Source of the DNA: Medakamo hakoo
Taxonomy: Eukaryota > Chlorophyta > Trebouxiophyceae > Coccomyxaceae
Assembly: GCA_026636295.1 (NCBI GenBank)
Contig: CP089462.1
Span: 1,054,001 to 1,118,000 of the forward strand
DNA length: 64,000 nucleotides
Direction: 5' to 3'
Below the pieces are notes generated by a model. The model searched no databases. It worked only from the letters and a program-made list of their open reading frames with translations, and had not been told where the DNA came from. Positions 49,318-60,182 of the stretch are shown here, piece after piece; position 1 is the stretch's first letter, and each line of letters begins with the position of its first letter. The translations under genes and the position numbers were made by a program.

Positions 49318-50444
49318 CTACTGCAGCGGCGTCGGCTCCGTGACGCCCGGGAAAGCAGGGTCCGCGTGCGGCCGGCCCACATTCACCAGCAGCTGGGCCA
49401 GCCACCCGCGCGTTTGGAGGTCGTCGCCCAGCATGGAGGTGAACGCCGGGTCGGTGAGGAGGGCGGGCAAGCACGTCCGCAGCGCCTCGCGCGCCCGGGC
49501 GTTGTCGGACAGGCGCAAGTAACAGCGGATGATGTGCTTGAGCAGGCGGACGGACGGCGCGTCCGGCAGCGCGCCGACCATGGACGCCAGCACGGCGGAG
49601 ACGGCGAAGAACCGCTCCGCCGTCGCGCAGATGTAGGCCAGGCCGACGCCGTCCAACAGAATCTTCTGGACGATGAAGGTGGCCACGGTCTTGGACAGCT
49701 CCGACCCCATCTCCATCGTGCGCAGGCACAGCGGGATGACCTCCGTGCTCAGCAGGAAGGCGATCACGTCCGGGTCGTCGACCTTGACCAGGGCGCCGAC
49801 GACGCCCAGGCTGGTCAGGCGCAGGTACTCAAAGGGCCGGGTCTTGGAGACGGTGTTGAGGAACGGGTACAGGAAGAGCGGGACGTGGGCTGGAGTGTGC
49901 GGGGGTGGTGTTGGCGGGTGGCGAGGGGGGGTGGCGGGTGAGGGGCCTGAGTGCGGCGTGGGGAGTCGCCGCCTCTTGCATTTTCGCGCGCGCTCGGAGC
50001 CGCGTCCGCGCTGTTTTCGCCCCCCTCCCTTCACGGCTGGGAGTCACGCATCCGTTCACACAAGCCTGGAGAGGGCGACACACCAGGCGCGGCCCACAGC
50101 CGCGCCGAAAGCGCTCGCCCATTCCCTCCCCGCCTCTCGTCCCGCGCTCCATTTTTTTTACCTTGCAAAAACAGGGCCCGCGTGTCCGGGTGGGACGCCA
50201 CGCACTGCAGCAGGGCCAGCGCATTGCACACCCGGTTGCTGGCGTGGGCTGTGAGTGCGGGCGGCGACAGCAGCGGGTAGATGGACACAACCTCTTGCAG
50301 CAGCGCGGCAATCGTTCCGAACGAGTGCCACAGATACGGCGCGAGTTCGGGGAAGGCTTCCCGTTTTTTGGACAGGTCCAGCAACGCGTTCTCGCGCGTG
50401 GCCGTATCGGCTAGCTCGAGGACGAGCTGCTCCACAGACGCCAT
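49318..50444 (-). CDS. CNOT9: CCR4-NOT complex subunit 9 (CNOT9/Rcd1/CAF40)
   Basis: Two minus-strand exons, 50444-50162 and 49889-49318, phase 1, give 284 aa. CNOT9 is an armadillo-repeat subunit of the mRNA deadenylation complex. Conserved stretches include [59 protein letters not shown], then [40 protein letters not shown] and [17 protein letters not shown]. The protein is among the best conserved in the window. The intron of 272 nt has donor gtaaaa and acceptor tccag. It is convergent with MCAT. Confidence 0.96.
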
Positions 50445-50767
50445 GGCGACGTTCTGATCAAAAAGAAGTGCACGGGGGGGCGTGCGAATGAGCTGCGAGC
50501 AAGTGCGCCCGCGCGCTCAGGAGACTGCTTCCCCCCGCTCCGGCTGGGGGCGCGAGGGTGTGGTTGAGCCTGCCAAGGAGACGCGAGGGTCGCAGAGTGC
50601 GGGTGCGGCGGCGGCGAAGAAATGAACACCAGCACAGGCGAGAATGGCCGAGTGCCCACACACAGTGCCAACCCACCTCCATTCCCATCTCCAACCCTCC
50701 CCTGTCCCCTCCCTCCCTCCGCCTCACACACACACGCACACACACGCCCGCCGGCCGGAGCGTGTCC
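50445..50767. other. Intergenic region, CNOT9 promoter and 3' end of BAH-like gene
   Basis: 323 bp between two minus-strand genes. It holds a pyrimidine-rich stretch with CAC repeats near 50725-50745. No gene was seen. Confidence 0.45.
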
Positions 50768-53700
50768 TCACACGCCCGCCGCCGGCCGCAGCGTGTCCGC
50801 ATTGTGATCGTAAAAGTAACGGACTTCGAACTCGCACGGGCAGCGGCCGGGCCTGCTGCCCGCCAGGCCGGCCACGGCGACCGGCCGCAGCGCCAGCCGC
50901 AGCGGCAGCCGTTCCTCGGCGTGCGCCGACTCGAACAGCTGGGCCGGCGCGCCGCCGTCAGACACCAGGGCCGCGAAGGGCGTGTCGGCGGGCCAGTACA
51001 GGCGCCGCCCCCGCGCCCACGCGCCCGCCGGCGGCGAGGACCACAGCGCCTCCACGACGATGATGACCGGGCGGGTGGCGGCGCCGCCGCCGCCGCCCTC
51101 GCCGCCGTCCGGGCTGGGCGGGAAGGCGAGCGCGCCGCCTACGCGAATCGTACCGCCGGCCCCACCCCGACCCACACGGGCGGCCGTGTAGTACGTCCGC
51201 GCGCTGGAGGGCGGCAGGGAGGGCGGGGGCGGGGCGGGCGGGCCGACCCAGGCGATGGAGGGAGGCGGGGGCGGGGGTGGGGGGCGTGGGCGCGGCGGCG
51301 GCGGGGTGGGGGACGCCTCCCGCTCCGGCCCACCGCCTGCTGCCGCCGCAGTCGCCGCCCGGGCGGCGGCCCGGCACGCCCGGCAGCCCGCCCGCGCGTG
51401 CCGGCACCGGGCGCAGCCCCGGCGCTCTGGGGGCGGGGGTGGCGGCGCCGGGGGCGCTGGAGGCGCGCCCCCCGCCGCGCGGCGCGGCCGCTTGTTCGCC
51501 CCGCGCGCCGGCGCCGGCGGCGGTGCAGGCGCCGGCGCCGGCTCGTCGCTGCTTTCGGGGAAGGCGTACGCGTCCCACGGCCGGCGCCGGGACCGGGGCG
51601 GCGAGGGCGGCGGGCATGGCTGCGGGCGCGGCGGCGCTGCGGTTGAACGGCGCACAGGCGGCGACGGCCGCTGCTGTTGGCGCCCACCCACCGCCGCGCC
51701 CGGCAGCTGTTCTGCCGTCGGCATGAAGCCCGCGACGGCATCGCAGTCGTGGGAGAGGAAAGGCGAGGGCGACGGCGCGGCGGCGGCGGCAGGCGGCGCC
51801 CGGCGCGGCGGTGGTGGCGGTGGAGGTGGCCGCCCGCCCGCCGCCTGCTGCCCACTCCCGCCGCCGCCCATGCGGCCCAGGCGGCGGGCGTGCAAAGCCG
51901 TCGGCACCAGGTCTAGGGTAGGGCGGGACGGCGGCGGAGGAGGTGGGGGTGGAGGCGGGGCCGGGGGCAGCGCCGCCTCTTCGCGCGCGACCGCCAGCGC
52001 GGGCGGCTGCACGGCCGGCCCGCCGCCGCCGTCGTCCACCGTGTCCGCCACGAAAGACACGTCGGCCAATAGGGATGTGGGCTTGCTGGGCGGTGGAGCC
52101 GGCGCGGACGCGACGATCGGCGACGCGAGGGCGCTGTCGGACGGCGGCGGGTGGGGCGGGCGCGACGGGGGCGGTGCCGCTCGGCGGGGTGGCGGGGAAG
52201 CCGCCGCGCCCGCCCCTCCTTCCTCCGCGCCCTCCGCCACGGCCGACAGGGGCGGGGGCGGTGGGGAGCGCGGCATGAGGGCGGCCAGCGGTCCCCGGCG
52301 GTCCCGCCTGGCGTAAAGGAGAGGAGGCGCGGCCGTCGACGGCCGTGGCGGCGGGGGCGGGGGCGCCACCGCGGGCGGCCGCGCGGCCGCGGCAGGCCCC
52401 GCCGCCTCCGGCTCGCCCTCCTCTTCCTCCTCGTCCCTCGCCTCCTCGGAGTCCGGCAGCACGTCCTGCGACCCGACCGGCGGCGCGCTGGACGCCCAGG
52501 CCGACCGCGTGGCGGGAGGCTGCGAGCCGGGCGACACGTCGTGGTAAGAGGCGGGCGTGCGGCGTCCGCCCCCTTCCGCGCCCATCTCCAGGCGCCGCCG
52601 CACGGGCGGGCGGCCCGCCGTCTGGGAGGACGTGCCGAGGGGGGGCTGCTCGTTGTTGTCCCGGTCCGCGGCGGGCGTGCGGGACACAGCGGCAGCCGCG
52701 GCAGCCACGGCGGGCGGTGGAGGAGGAGGCGCCAGCACCGGCGGGTGCGGCGGCCCTCGCCGCCACTGCCGAGGACCGCAGGAGTCGGGCTGCGTCGCGG
52801 CCCGGGGCGCGGGCGGGCGGGCGGGCGTCACAATCGGCGTCACGTCGCCGCCGCCGCCGCTGCCGCCCACGGGCGGGGCGGAGCAGGAGATGGGGAGCCC
52901 CGGGCGGCGGCGGCGGCGGAGGGGGGCGGCCGCAACCGCGCGCGGAGAAGGAACACAGGCAGGCGCGGCGCCCGCACACCCGCCGCCTTCTCCCACTCCC
53001 TCTTCCTCCTCATCCTCCACCGGCGAGTCTTCCAGGCTGCGCAGGGCCGGTGGCAGCGGCGGGACGGGCAGCGGCACAGGCGCGGCCGGCGGGTGGCGGC
53101 CCAACCTCGACGGCGGCGGCGGCGCGGCCGGCTCCGCCCCCAGCGCGCCGTGCGCGGCCAGCGTCGCGGTCCGAGCGGCCACGGTGCGAGGGGAGGCCAG
53201 GGCGCACTCGATGACGGCGACGTCGCCGGGCTGCGTGCCGGCGGGCGTGCAGGCGGGCGTGCAGGCGGGCGTGCAGGCGGCGTCCCCCCCGAGTCCATCC
53301 AGCTCCCAGCACACCACGCCCGCGTCCGCGCGCGCGGCCAGCAGGGCCCGCTCCCAGCCCAGCGTCTGCGGCGTGGACGCTGCACTGTACCGCAGCCCGC
53401 ACGCCCCCGCCGCCGCCGCCAGGTCCGCGTTGGACGTCGCGACGTGGACGCCGCCGGCCGCGTCGCCCGCGGCCAGGCGCGCGTAAAACGCGTCGCACAG
53501 CTGAGCAGCGGCGGCCGTCGTCGTGAACACGGGCTGGGCGGGTGGGGAGGGCAGGGTTTGGGTCGGGGCCAGGACGACCAGGGCGACGGGTGGGGACGGG
53601 TCGGTGGCTGTGTTGCCGCCGGGCTGTGTGTTTTTGCGAGGAGGGGGTGGGGTTGAGAGGGGCCGTGTCGTGCATGTCGTTGGCAGTGCGTTTTCCAGTC

Positions 53701-53769
53701 GCACGGACGGACCTGGGTGCCTGCGGGGCCCCTGTCCTCGCTCGCGATGAGCTGAGATGAGGTAAGCAT
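50768..53769 (-). CDS. Pro-rich protein with C-terminal BAH-like domain
   Basis: Proposed minus-strand exons 53769-53713 and 53623-50768, phase 0, give 970 aa. The last 150 residues look like a bromo-adjacent homology domain, a chromatin reader fold: RTYYTAARVGRGGAGGTIRV, PVIIVVEALWSSP, RRLYWPADTPFAALVS, AQLFESAHAEERLPLRL and CPCEFEVRYFYDHNADTLRP. A small Cys cluster, RGCARCRHARAGCRACR, lies before it. The N-terminal part (LCDAFYARLAAGD, GVHVATSNADLAAAAGACGL) could be globular but is not recognised. The large middle is Pro/Ala/Arg-rich and probably disordered, with a short CTPA repeat. Exon 1 (MLTSSQLIASEDRGPAGTQ) is inferred because no early Met lies in the long exon; its donor is gtccgt, weaker than usual. 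Confidence 0.6.
53241..53280. repeat. 12-bp tandem repeat (3 copies) in BAH-like gene
   Basis: Three copies of gcgggcgtgcag in tandem encode a CTPA repeat on the minus strand. Being a multiple of three, copy-number change would keep the frame. Confidence 0.75.
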
Positions 53770-53987
53770 CGCAGGTGATGGGTTGCGCGCCGAGTGGGGG
53801 GTGGACGCGAGGCGCGGGCGCGGCGAATGCCCGGCCGCGCGCGCTCGCGCTCGAACGAGAAAATGATGCGCAAAAGACGGGCGAGTGTTCAGAACGAAAC
53901 ACACAACAAGAAAAGAAAACGCGGCGCGGCGCGCCTGGAACCCCCACCCACCCACCCGCGGGCGCTGACCAGCAGCACACGCTCGCC
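53770..53987. promoter_or_regulatory. Presumed bidirectional promoter, BAH-like gene / RtcB
   Basis: 218 bp between divergent starts. The half next to RtcB has an A-rich patch (53895-53920). No named site was recognised. Confidence 0.4.
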
Positions 53988-55632
53988 ATGACCAAGCAGG
54001 CGCAGCAGCGCACGCTGGAGGAGGTGAGCAGGCGACGGGCGGCGTTTTTGCCCCTCCGCATCGGCCGCCGCTCGTCTACCTAGCCGGCCGACCCGTCCCC
54101 CCCACCACCAAAAAAACACACTGCCCGTGCCACAGGAGCTCGCCTTCATCACCCGCCTCACCCCCGTCAAGTACGCCATCGCGCCCGGCTTTGTGCCCGG
54201 CATGCGCGTGCCCGGCGCGTTTTACGTCAACGACGCCCTGCGCCCCCTGGTCTGGGACGAGCTCTCCGACGCCGTCGCGCGCCGCGACCACGGCGGCTTC
54301 CTGCCCGCCGTCAAGCAGGTCGCCAACGTCGCCGCCCTGCCCGGCATCGTCGGCGCGTCCCTGGCCATGCCCGACATGCATTCCGGGTACGGCTTCGCGA
54401 TCGGCAATGTGGCCGCCTTCGACATGGCCGACCCGGAGGCCGTCGTCTCGCCCGGCGGCGTCGGCTTTGACATCAACTGCGGCGTGCGCCTGCTGCGCAC
54501 CAACCTGACGGAAGCGGACGTGGAGCCGGTGAAAGAAGCGTTAGCACAAGCGCTGTTTGACCACATCCCCGTCGGCGTCGGCTCGCAGGGCATCATCCCC
54601 ACGAGCGCCGCGGACTTGGAAGCCGCGCTGGAGCTGGGCATGGACTGGAGCCTGCGGGAAGGGTACGCGTGGGCGGAGGACAAGGAGCACTGCGAGGAGT
54701 CGGGCCGCATGCTGGGCGCCGACCCGGCCAAGGTGTCTGCCCGCGCCAAGAAGCGCGGCCTGCCACAGATGGGCACGCTGGGCGCGGGCAACCACTACGC
54801 CGAAGTCCAGGTCGTGGACGAGGTGTACGACGCGCCCGCCGCGCGGCGCATGGGCCTGGGCGTCGTCGGCACGGTCGTCGTCATGATCCACTCCGGCTCC
54901 CGCGGGCTGGGCCACCAGGTCGCCACGGACGCGCTGACGGCCATGGAAGCCGCCATGGCGCGGGACGGCATCCCCGTCAACGACCGCCAGCTGGCGTGCG
55001 CGCGCATCGCCTCGCCCGAGGGCCAGGACTACCTCGCCGCCATGGCGGCCGCCGCCAACTTTGCGTGGGTGAACCGGTCCGCCATGACGTTCCTGGCCCG
55101 GTCCGCCTTCTCCCGCGTGTTTGGCAAGCCGGCCGACGAGCTGGACATGCACGTCGTCTACGACGTCTCCCACAACATCGCCAAGGTGGAAGAACACGTG
55201 GTGGGCGGGGCCGTCAAAAAGCTGCTGGTCCACCGCAAGGGCGCGACGCGCGCCTTCCCGCCGCACCACCCGCTGCTGCCCGTCGACTACCAGTGGACGG
55301 GGCAGCCGGTGCTGATCGGCGGCACGATGGGGACGTGCTCGTACGTGCTGACGGGGACGGAGACGGGCATGGCGGAGACGTTTGGGTCCACCTGCCACGG
55401 CGCGGGGCGGGCGTGCTCGCGCAACGCCGCGCGCAAAACCCTCGACTGCCAGGCGGTGCTGGCGGCGCTGAAGACGCAGGGCATCGCGATCCGGGTCGCC
55501 TCCCCCAAACTGGTCATGGAGGAGGCGCCCGAGTCGTACAAGGACGTGTCGGCGGTCGTGGACACGTGCCATGCTGCGGGCATCAGCCGGAAGTGCGTGC
55601 GGCTGCGGCCGATCTGTGTGGTGAAAGGGTGA
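53988..55632 (+). CDS. RTCB: RNA-splicing ligase RtcB
   Basis: Two exons, 53988-54023 and 54136-55632, phase 0, give 510 aa. RtcB joins 2',3'-cyclic phosphate and 5'-OH RNA ends using GTP and Mn2+, for tRNA splicing and stress-mRNA splicing. Conserved elements are complete: [56 protein letters not shown] with Mn ligands including Cys127, the [17 protein letters not shown] loop, [17 protein letters not shown] and [28 protein letters not shown] and [17 protein letters not shown] follow, where His433 is the guanylylation site. Length equals that of eukaryotic homologues (505). Land plants and fungi use a different tRNA ligase, so presence here is notable. Confidence 0.96.
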
Positions 55633-55778
55633 AGGGGAGGGGAGGGGCGGTGCGGAAACGGAGAGAGAGAAACAGAGAGCGTCAAATGAATGTCAGATGA
55701 AAAAATGCACAGTGTCGAAGTTTTTTGTACAGCGCCTACCACAAAAAAAAGGAAAACCCCGCAGCCCCCGTCTCTCTC

Positions 55779-57654
55779 TCACACGTCCGGGAAGCGGTCG
55801 GGCAGCAGGGCGGGCGCGACGAGCGTCCAGCCGTACGTCGCCGCCGTCACCGCCGCCGTGCCCAGCTTGACGGCCACGGACGCCCACCCCACGTCGACCA
55901 GGCGGCGTTCGGCCGCGCCCCCGCCCCAGCCCGTCAGCAGCATCGCCAGGTAGCAGGACGCCAGGGCGAAGACGGCGTGGAAAAAGGCGTACGAGTACGA
56001 GGGGACGGCGCCGAGGGAGGCGGTCGCCCCGCCCCCCGTCACAGCCGCGGCCGTGCCCGCGGCCGCCGCGCTGTCTCCACCGCCCAGCGCCCGCGCGCCA
56101 GCGATGCCGTGGTCGCCCGCGCCGGGGGGCGGCGCCCCAGCGGCCGCAAAGCCGTCCAGGCCGGCGGACGTCAGCTCTTCGTCGCCGCTGTTGCCCAGCA
56201 GGGACGCGCGCGTCCCCGCGCCGGGCGTGACCCAGGCCCCGTCGTCGTCCGCGCCCGGGCCCAGGCCCAGCATGGCGGACGCGGACCCGGCGCGGAGGGC
56301 GGAGTACACGACGGACGCGAGCGTCAGGAAGACGCCGCCCGCCATGGCGCCCGCGGACGCGGCGTCGACGCGCCGCCCCAGGGCGTTGCACTTGAAGTCG
56401 TGCGGTTCGGACACCAGGGCGGCGTACGCGCAGTAGACGACGTAGAGCGTGACCGCCGACGCGGGGAAGAGGGAGCCGCGGCGGGACACGCCGGAAATGG
56501 AGAGGGCGGACAGGAGGACGCCCGCCAATGCGGAGAGAATTAAAACGCCGACATTAAACCCACAGCCGCCGGGCGTGCCGCTCGGATTGAAAAAGTGGAA
56601 GCCGACGCCCAGGAACGCGGCCGCGCCGGCGTAGCAGGCCGCCGTGCCGCCCAGCAGCAGCCACAGCGCCCGGTCGTCGCCGCAGTCGACCGCCGCATCG
56701 TTCCAGGCGGCCGTCCCATCGATGAGCAGCAGGACTTGGATCGCCAGGAACGCGGCGGACCCGGCGCGGGCGAGGACGCCGTACGCGTTGACCAGGCCGA
56801 CGGGGAGGAAGAAGGACCCGCACGTCAGCGTGGTGAAGGCGGCCAGTTTGAGGCCCCACGCGCCGTGTTGGAGGCCCGCGTCGCGCGCGTCGGCGCGGGA
56901 GTGCACGCCCGTCAGGGCGACGGCCAGGCCGCCGAAGAAGGTGGCGGAGGCGAGCGAGACGCGGAGGACGGCCTGGTTGCCGTAGAAGGCTTGCGGTGCG
57001 GCGTGGGCTGCCGCGGCGCGGGCAATCCCTGTGAGCGTGGGGGGGGTGGATGGAGGGGTGGGTGGCGGGGCGTGAGTGTGGAGGCAAGGGGGGGGGCGTG
57101 TTTTGAGGCGCGAGCTGCAGCTTTTTTAAATCCGCCCACCGGACGAACAGGCGCGCCGGGTCGGGCAGCCCGCGCGTGCCCCCGGAGGGCGCGAGGGGAG
57201 GGAGGGAGCGGCCGGGTGCGTCGTGGGCGGCGCGGCGCGTGGCGGGTGCGGGCAGCTTTTTTTTTGACCGCGTGGAAAGCAGGCTTTATCCACTTTTGGG
57301 GTGACCGTCAGGTTGAGGCCGGGTGTGACGGGCTGTCCACCCCCTGTCCACGGCGGGACGAGGGTGGCGGAGGGCCCGGGAGGCCGGGTAGGCGAGCGAA
57401 GGAAAGCGAGGCGCAGCCATGCCAGAACAAAAAACCAAAAACGCACAAGGCAGGTGGGACGCCACGGGCGCCGCGCCCTCACGCAGCACATACGCCAGCA
57501 GCGTAGACACCAGGAAGAACACGCAGTACGCGAGGCGGGCGCTGCGAGAGGCCAGGGCGCGGCCAGCCGCGCCCGCGGCGTGGCAGGCGCACGTCGCGGC
57601 GATAGAGGCCGCGCACGAGGCGGCCGTCGCGCCTAAGCCGCCGAGGACGAACAT
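55779..57654 (-). CDS. SERINC: SERINC / TMS1 family membrane protein
   Basis: Proposed minus-strand exons 57654-57447 and 57028-55779, phase 1, give 485 aa. SERINC proteins are multipass membrane proteins with lipid-flipping or serine-lipid roles. Exon 1 has the Cys/Ala-rich start (MFVLGGLGATAASCAASI) and SARLAYCVFFLVSTLLAYVL. Exon 2 has FYGNQAVLRVSLASATFFGG, DAGLQHGAWGLKLAAFTTLT, GTAAWND and YVVYCAYAALVSEPHDFKCN. The C-terminal signature YSYAFFHAVFALASCYLAML with TGW is clear. About ten hydrophobic segments are visible. The 418-nt intron is the longest in the window; a further small exon inside it cannot be excluded, although the direct junction (CCT T joined to GG ATT) keeps frame. Confidence 0.85.
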
Positions 57655-57852
57655 CGTAAGCGCTGGAGGGCGTGGCGGTCTGAGAGTGCGCGCGCGCACT
57701 CTCGCGGCGAGTACGAAGGCGTGACGACGGGAATAGAAGAAGACTGACAACGGAGAGAGTCGCACCAGAGTCGTGCCTCACTTGTGTATTTCGACTGTCA
57801 GGGGCGCTCTTTTTCATTCCGCAGCGCGCCCAAAAGCCCGCTCCACCTTCTC
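57655..57852. promoter_or_regulatory. Presumed bidirectional promoter, SERINC / small ORF-AP4M1
   Basis: 198 bp between divergent starts. A hairpin-prone stretch agtgcgcgcgcgcact lies at 57685-57700, a perfect palindrome. No other motif was recognised. Confidence 0.4.
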
Positions 57853-57996
57853 ATGCCCGCGCCTTTCCCACTGCCTAAAGAAGAGCTGTGGCTGGCCCTG
57901 GGCACGGTCGCGTTCTTCTTGCCCGCCGTCGTCGTCGTCCACCGCGTCATTTCCTGGCTGCTCCGCGCACTGGTCGCAAAGTCACACGCGAGCTGA
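57853..57996 (+). CDS. Small single-pass membrane protein, 47 aa
   Basis: The ORF encodes MPAPFPLPKEELWLALGTVA and continues with a hydrophobic stretch FFLPAVVVVHRVISWLL, so one membrane helix is likely. The tail is short and basic. Third codon positions are GC-rich as in real genes. I do not recognise the family; small oligosaccharyltransferase or respiratory subunits have this size and shape, but nothing specific supports them. The stop lies 22 nt before the AP-4 mu start on the same strand. It could be a real small gene on a dicistronic mRNA or an upstream ORF regulating AP-4 mu translation. Confidence 0.5.
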   Translation: MPAPFPLPKEELWLALGTVAFFLPAVVVVHRVISWLLRALVAKSHAS

Positions 57997-58018
57997 CGGA
58001 AGGGAAGCGCCCAGCACG

Positions 58019-59980
58019 ATGATGATCTCCCAGTTTTTCATCCTGTCGCCGCGCGGGGACACGATCGTGACGCGAGACTACCTGGCGAATGTGCCCAAGG
58101 TGAGAGGAAGGGGGGAGGGGGGGGGACGGAAAAAAAACCATTCGCTTTTGCATCGTCGCGTCGCCTGTTTTCGCCCGGCCGCCGCCACCCCACACCCTCT
58201 CTCCCCTCCTCCATCTGCACAGGGCTCGGCCGAGATCTTTCTGCGCAAAGCCCGGGAGTGGGGTGTCCCCCCACCGCCCGACGCGGACGTGGACGGGGCG
58301 GACGCGGTGCGCGCGGCGAGCGGCGCGCCGCCCGCCCGCCCACCGCCCCTCGGCGACCCGGCCCGGTCGGCCGCGCCGCCCGCCTTTGCCGTCGACGGCG
58401 TGCACTACTTGCATTTGGCGGCTGGTGGACTGACGTTCCTGGCGACGACGCGGGCCAACGTGTCGCCGAGCCTGGTGCTGGAGCTGCTCGGCCGCGTCGC
58501 CGGCATCATCCGCGACTGCTGCGGCTCCCTGTCCGAGGAAGCCGTCCGGCGCAACGGCGTGCTGGTGTACGAACTCCTGGACGAGGCGATTGACGGCGGC
58601 GTCCCCGTCGCGACGTCCAGTGAAGCCGTCAAAGATTTCGTGCGGGCGGACCCTGTCGTCGTCGCGCCCCGGCGCTTGCCCGGCGGCGCGGGCGGCGCGG
58701 GCGCGAGCGCTGCGGCCGCGGCGTCTTTGGGTGCGGGCGCCGCGGCAGCGGCGGCTCGTGCGCCCGCCGCGGTGGTGAAATCGGTCCTGGACACGGCCAG
58801 GCCGGACTCGGCCGGGTCCAGTGCGGCGTCGTTGGTGGGCGCGGTCGTCGCGGGCGCGGTCGCGTCTGCGGCCGGCCCGGGTGCGGCCGGCGCGACCGCG
58901 CCCGCGCTCTCCTCCGCCTCCAAACGCGACGAAATCTTCGTGGACGTCGTCGAACGCCTGTCGATGACGTTTGGGGCCGGCGGGGCCACGCTCGTGTCCG
59001 GCGCCATCGACGGCGGCGTCCAAGTCCGGTCCTTCCTGTCCGGGGCGCCGTCCCTGGCGCTCGCCCTATGTGACGAGCTGGTCATCGGCGGCGGCGGCCC
59101 GGGCAGCGGCGGCGGCGGCGGGGCCCACGGCGCCGCCGGCCGGGCCGCCTACTCGTCGTCGTCCTCGTCGGGCGCCGGCCCGGTCTTCTTGGACGACGCC
59201 CTGTTCCACGAAGCGGTGTCGCTGGCCCGCTTCGACACCGACCGGACGTTGGACCTGGCGGCCCCGCCCGACGGCGAGTTCACCGCCATGGCTTACCGCG
59301 CGCCGCCGCCGTCCCGCCCGCCCTTTGCCGTCCGCGCGGGCGTGGAGCCGGACCCGGACGCGCCCGGCAAAGCGCTCGTGTCCATTCGGCTTCGCGCCGA
59401 CTTCCCCTCGGACCGCGCGGCCGCCGGCCTGGAAGTCCGCCTGCCCTTCCCCCCCGGCGTCGTGCGCGTGTCGGCCGAGGTCAGTGCTGGCAGGGGCGGT
59501 GGGGGTGGGAGCGTGGGCCGTGGCGCCCTGGCCGCCCCTGCCCCGCCGTCCGCCGCCGCCGCTGCGGGGACAGTCGACTGGGATGAGGCCACCCGCACCC
59601 TGACCTGGCGCGTGCCGCGCGTCCCCGGCGGGACGGAGCTGGCGCTGAGGGGGCGGGCGAGCCTCGGGCCCGGCGGTGGTGGGCACGCCGCGCCCGTCTT
59701 CTTCACCGCCGGCCTCCGCGCGGCCGTCGGCCCGGCAAGCCTGGGGTTTGCGATTCCCCAACTCTGTGCGTCGGGCTTGGCGGTGCGGTATTTGCACGTC
59801 GCCCGCGGTGGCGGCTTGAGTGGCGGCGGCGCGGCCTCCGCCGGCAGTGGTGGCCTGTCCACCAGCCGCGGCGGCGGGCTGAGCGGCATTGGCGGCGGAG
59901 GGTCCGGCACGGCGGCCTCGCCTTACCGGTGGGTGCGGTATGTCACGCTGTCGTCTGCATACACCGTGCGGCTGGCGTAG
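58019..59980 (+). CDS. AP4M1: AP-4 adaptor complex mu subunit
   Basis: Two exons, 58019-58099 and 58223-59980, phase 0, give 612 aa. AP-4 mu selects tyrosine-signal cargo at the trans-Golgi. The N-terminus MMISQFFILSPRGDTIVTRD followed by YLANVPKGSAEIFLRKAREW is diagnostic for AP-4 mu over AP-1, AP-2 and AP-3. FLATTRANVSPSLVLELLGR completes the longin domain. The mu-homology domain starts near residue 265 with RDEIFVDVVERLSMTFGAGG and VSGAIDGGVQVRSFLSG, and includes FHEAVSLARFDTDRTLDLAA and PPDGEFTAMAYR. The tail RWVRYVTLSSAYTVRLA matches the family end. Ala/Gly-rich inserts lengthen it beyond the usual 450 residues. The AP-4 sigma gene lies 3 kb downstream. Confidence 0.93.
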   Translation: MMISQFFILSPRGDTIVTRDYLANVPKVRGRGEGGGRKKNHSLLHRRVACFRPAAATPHPLSPPPSAQGSAEIFLRKAREWGVPPPPDADVDGADAVRAASGAPPARPPPLGDPARSAAPPAFAVDGVHYLHLAAGGLTFLATTRANVSPSLVLELLGRVAGIIRDCCGSLSEEAVRRNGVLVYELLDEAIDGGVPVATSSEAVKDFVRADPVVVAPRRLPGGAGGAGASAAAAASLGAGAAAAAARAPAAVVKSVLDTARPDSAGSSAASLVGAVVAGAVASAAGPGAAGATAPALSSASKRDEIFVDVVERLSMTFGAGGATLVSGAIDGGVQVRSFLSGAPSLALALCDELVIGGGGPGSGGGGGAHGAAGRAAYSSSSSSGAGPVFLDDALFHEAVSLARFDTDRTLDLAAPPDGEFTAMAYRAPPPSRPPFAVRAGVEPDPDAPGKALVSIRLRADFPSDRAAAGLEVRLPFPPGVVRVSAEVSAGRGGGGGSVGRGALAAPAPPSAAAAAGTVDWDEATRTLTWRVPRVPGGTELALRGRASLGPGGGGHAAPVFFTAGLRAAVGPASLGFAIPQLCASGLAVRYLHVARGGGLSGGGAASAGSGGLSTSRGGGLSGIGGGGSGTAASPYRWVRYVTLSSAYTVRLA

Positions 59981-60182
59981 GCTTGTGTGCGGGGGTGTGT
60001 GGGTGGGGGGGAATGCCGGGAGGTGGGGATGGAGGGGACGGGGGCTGTTGCCGTCTTTACAGCCCACTCCCAAAATTCTGCCGCCCCTGGGGAAAAAAAA
60101 AAAAAAGAGGGGCTCCGAAAACGACCGCGCTTTCCCACGCACCACCACCACGACGACGACGACGACCGCCGCACCGGCACGC

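Noticed and set aside
53300-53620. BRCT or mismatch-endonuclease domain at the N-terminus of the BAH-like protein
   Set aside because: Length and a few hydrophobic positions were suggestive, but no defining tryptophan or glycine motif is present.
57029-57446. Extra exon inside the SERINC intron (frame with LPDPARLFVRWADLKKLQLA)
   Set aside because: It looked coding for about 25 residues, but no family similarity or flanking splice pair with correct phase was found, while direct joining of the outer exons keeps phase.
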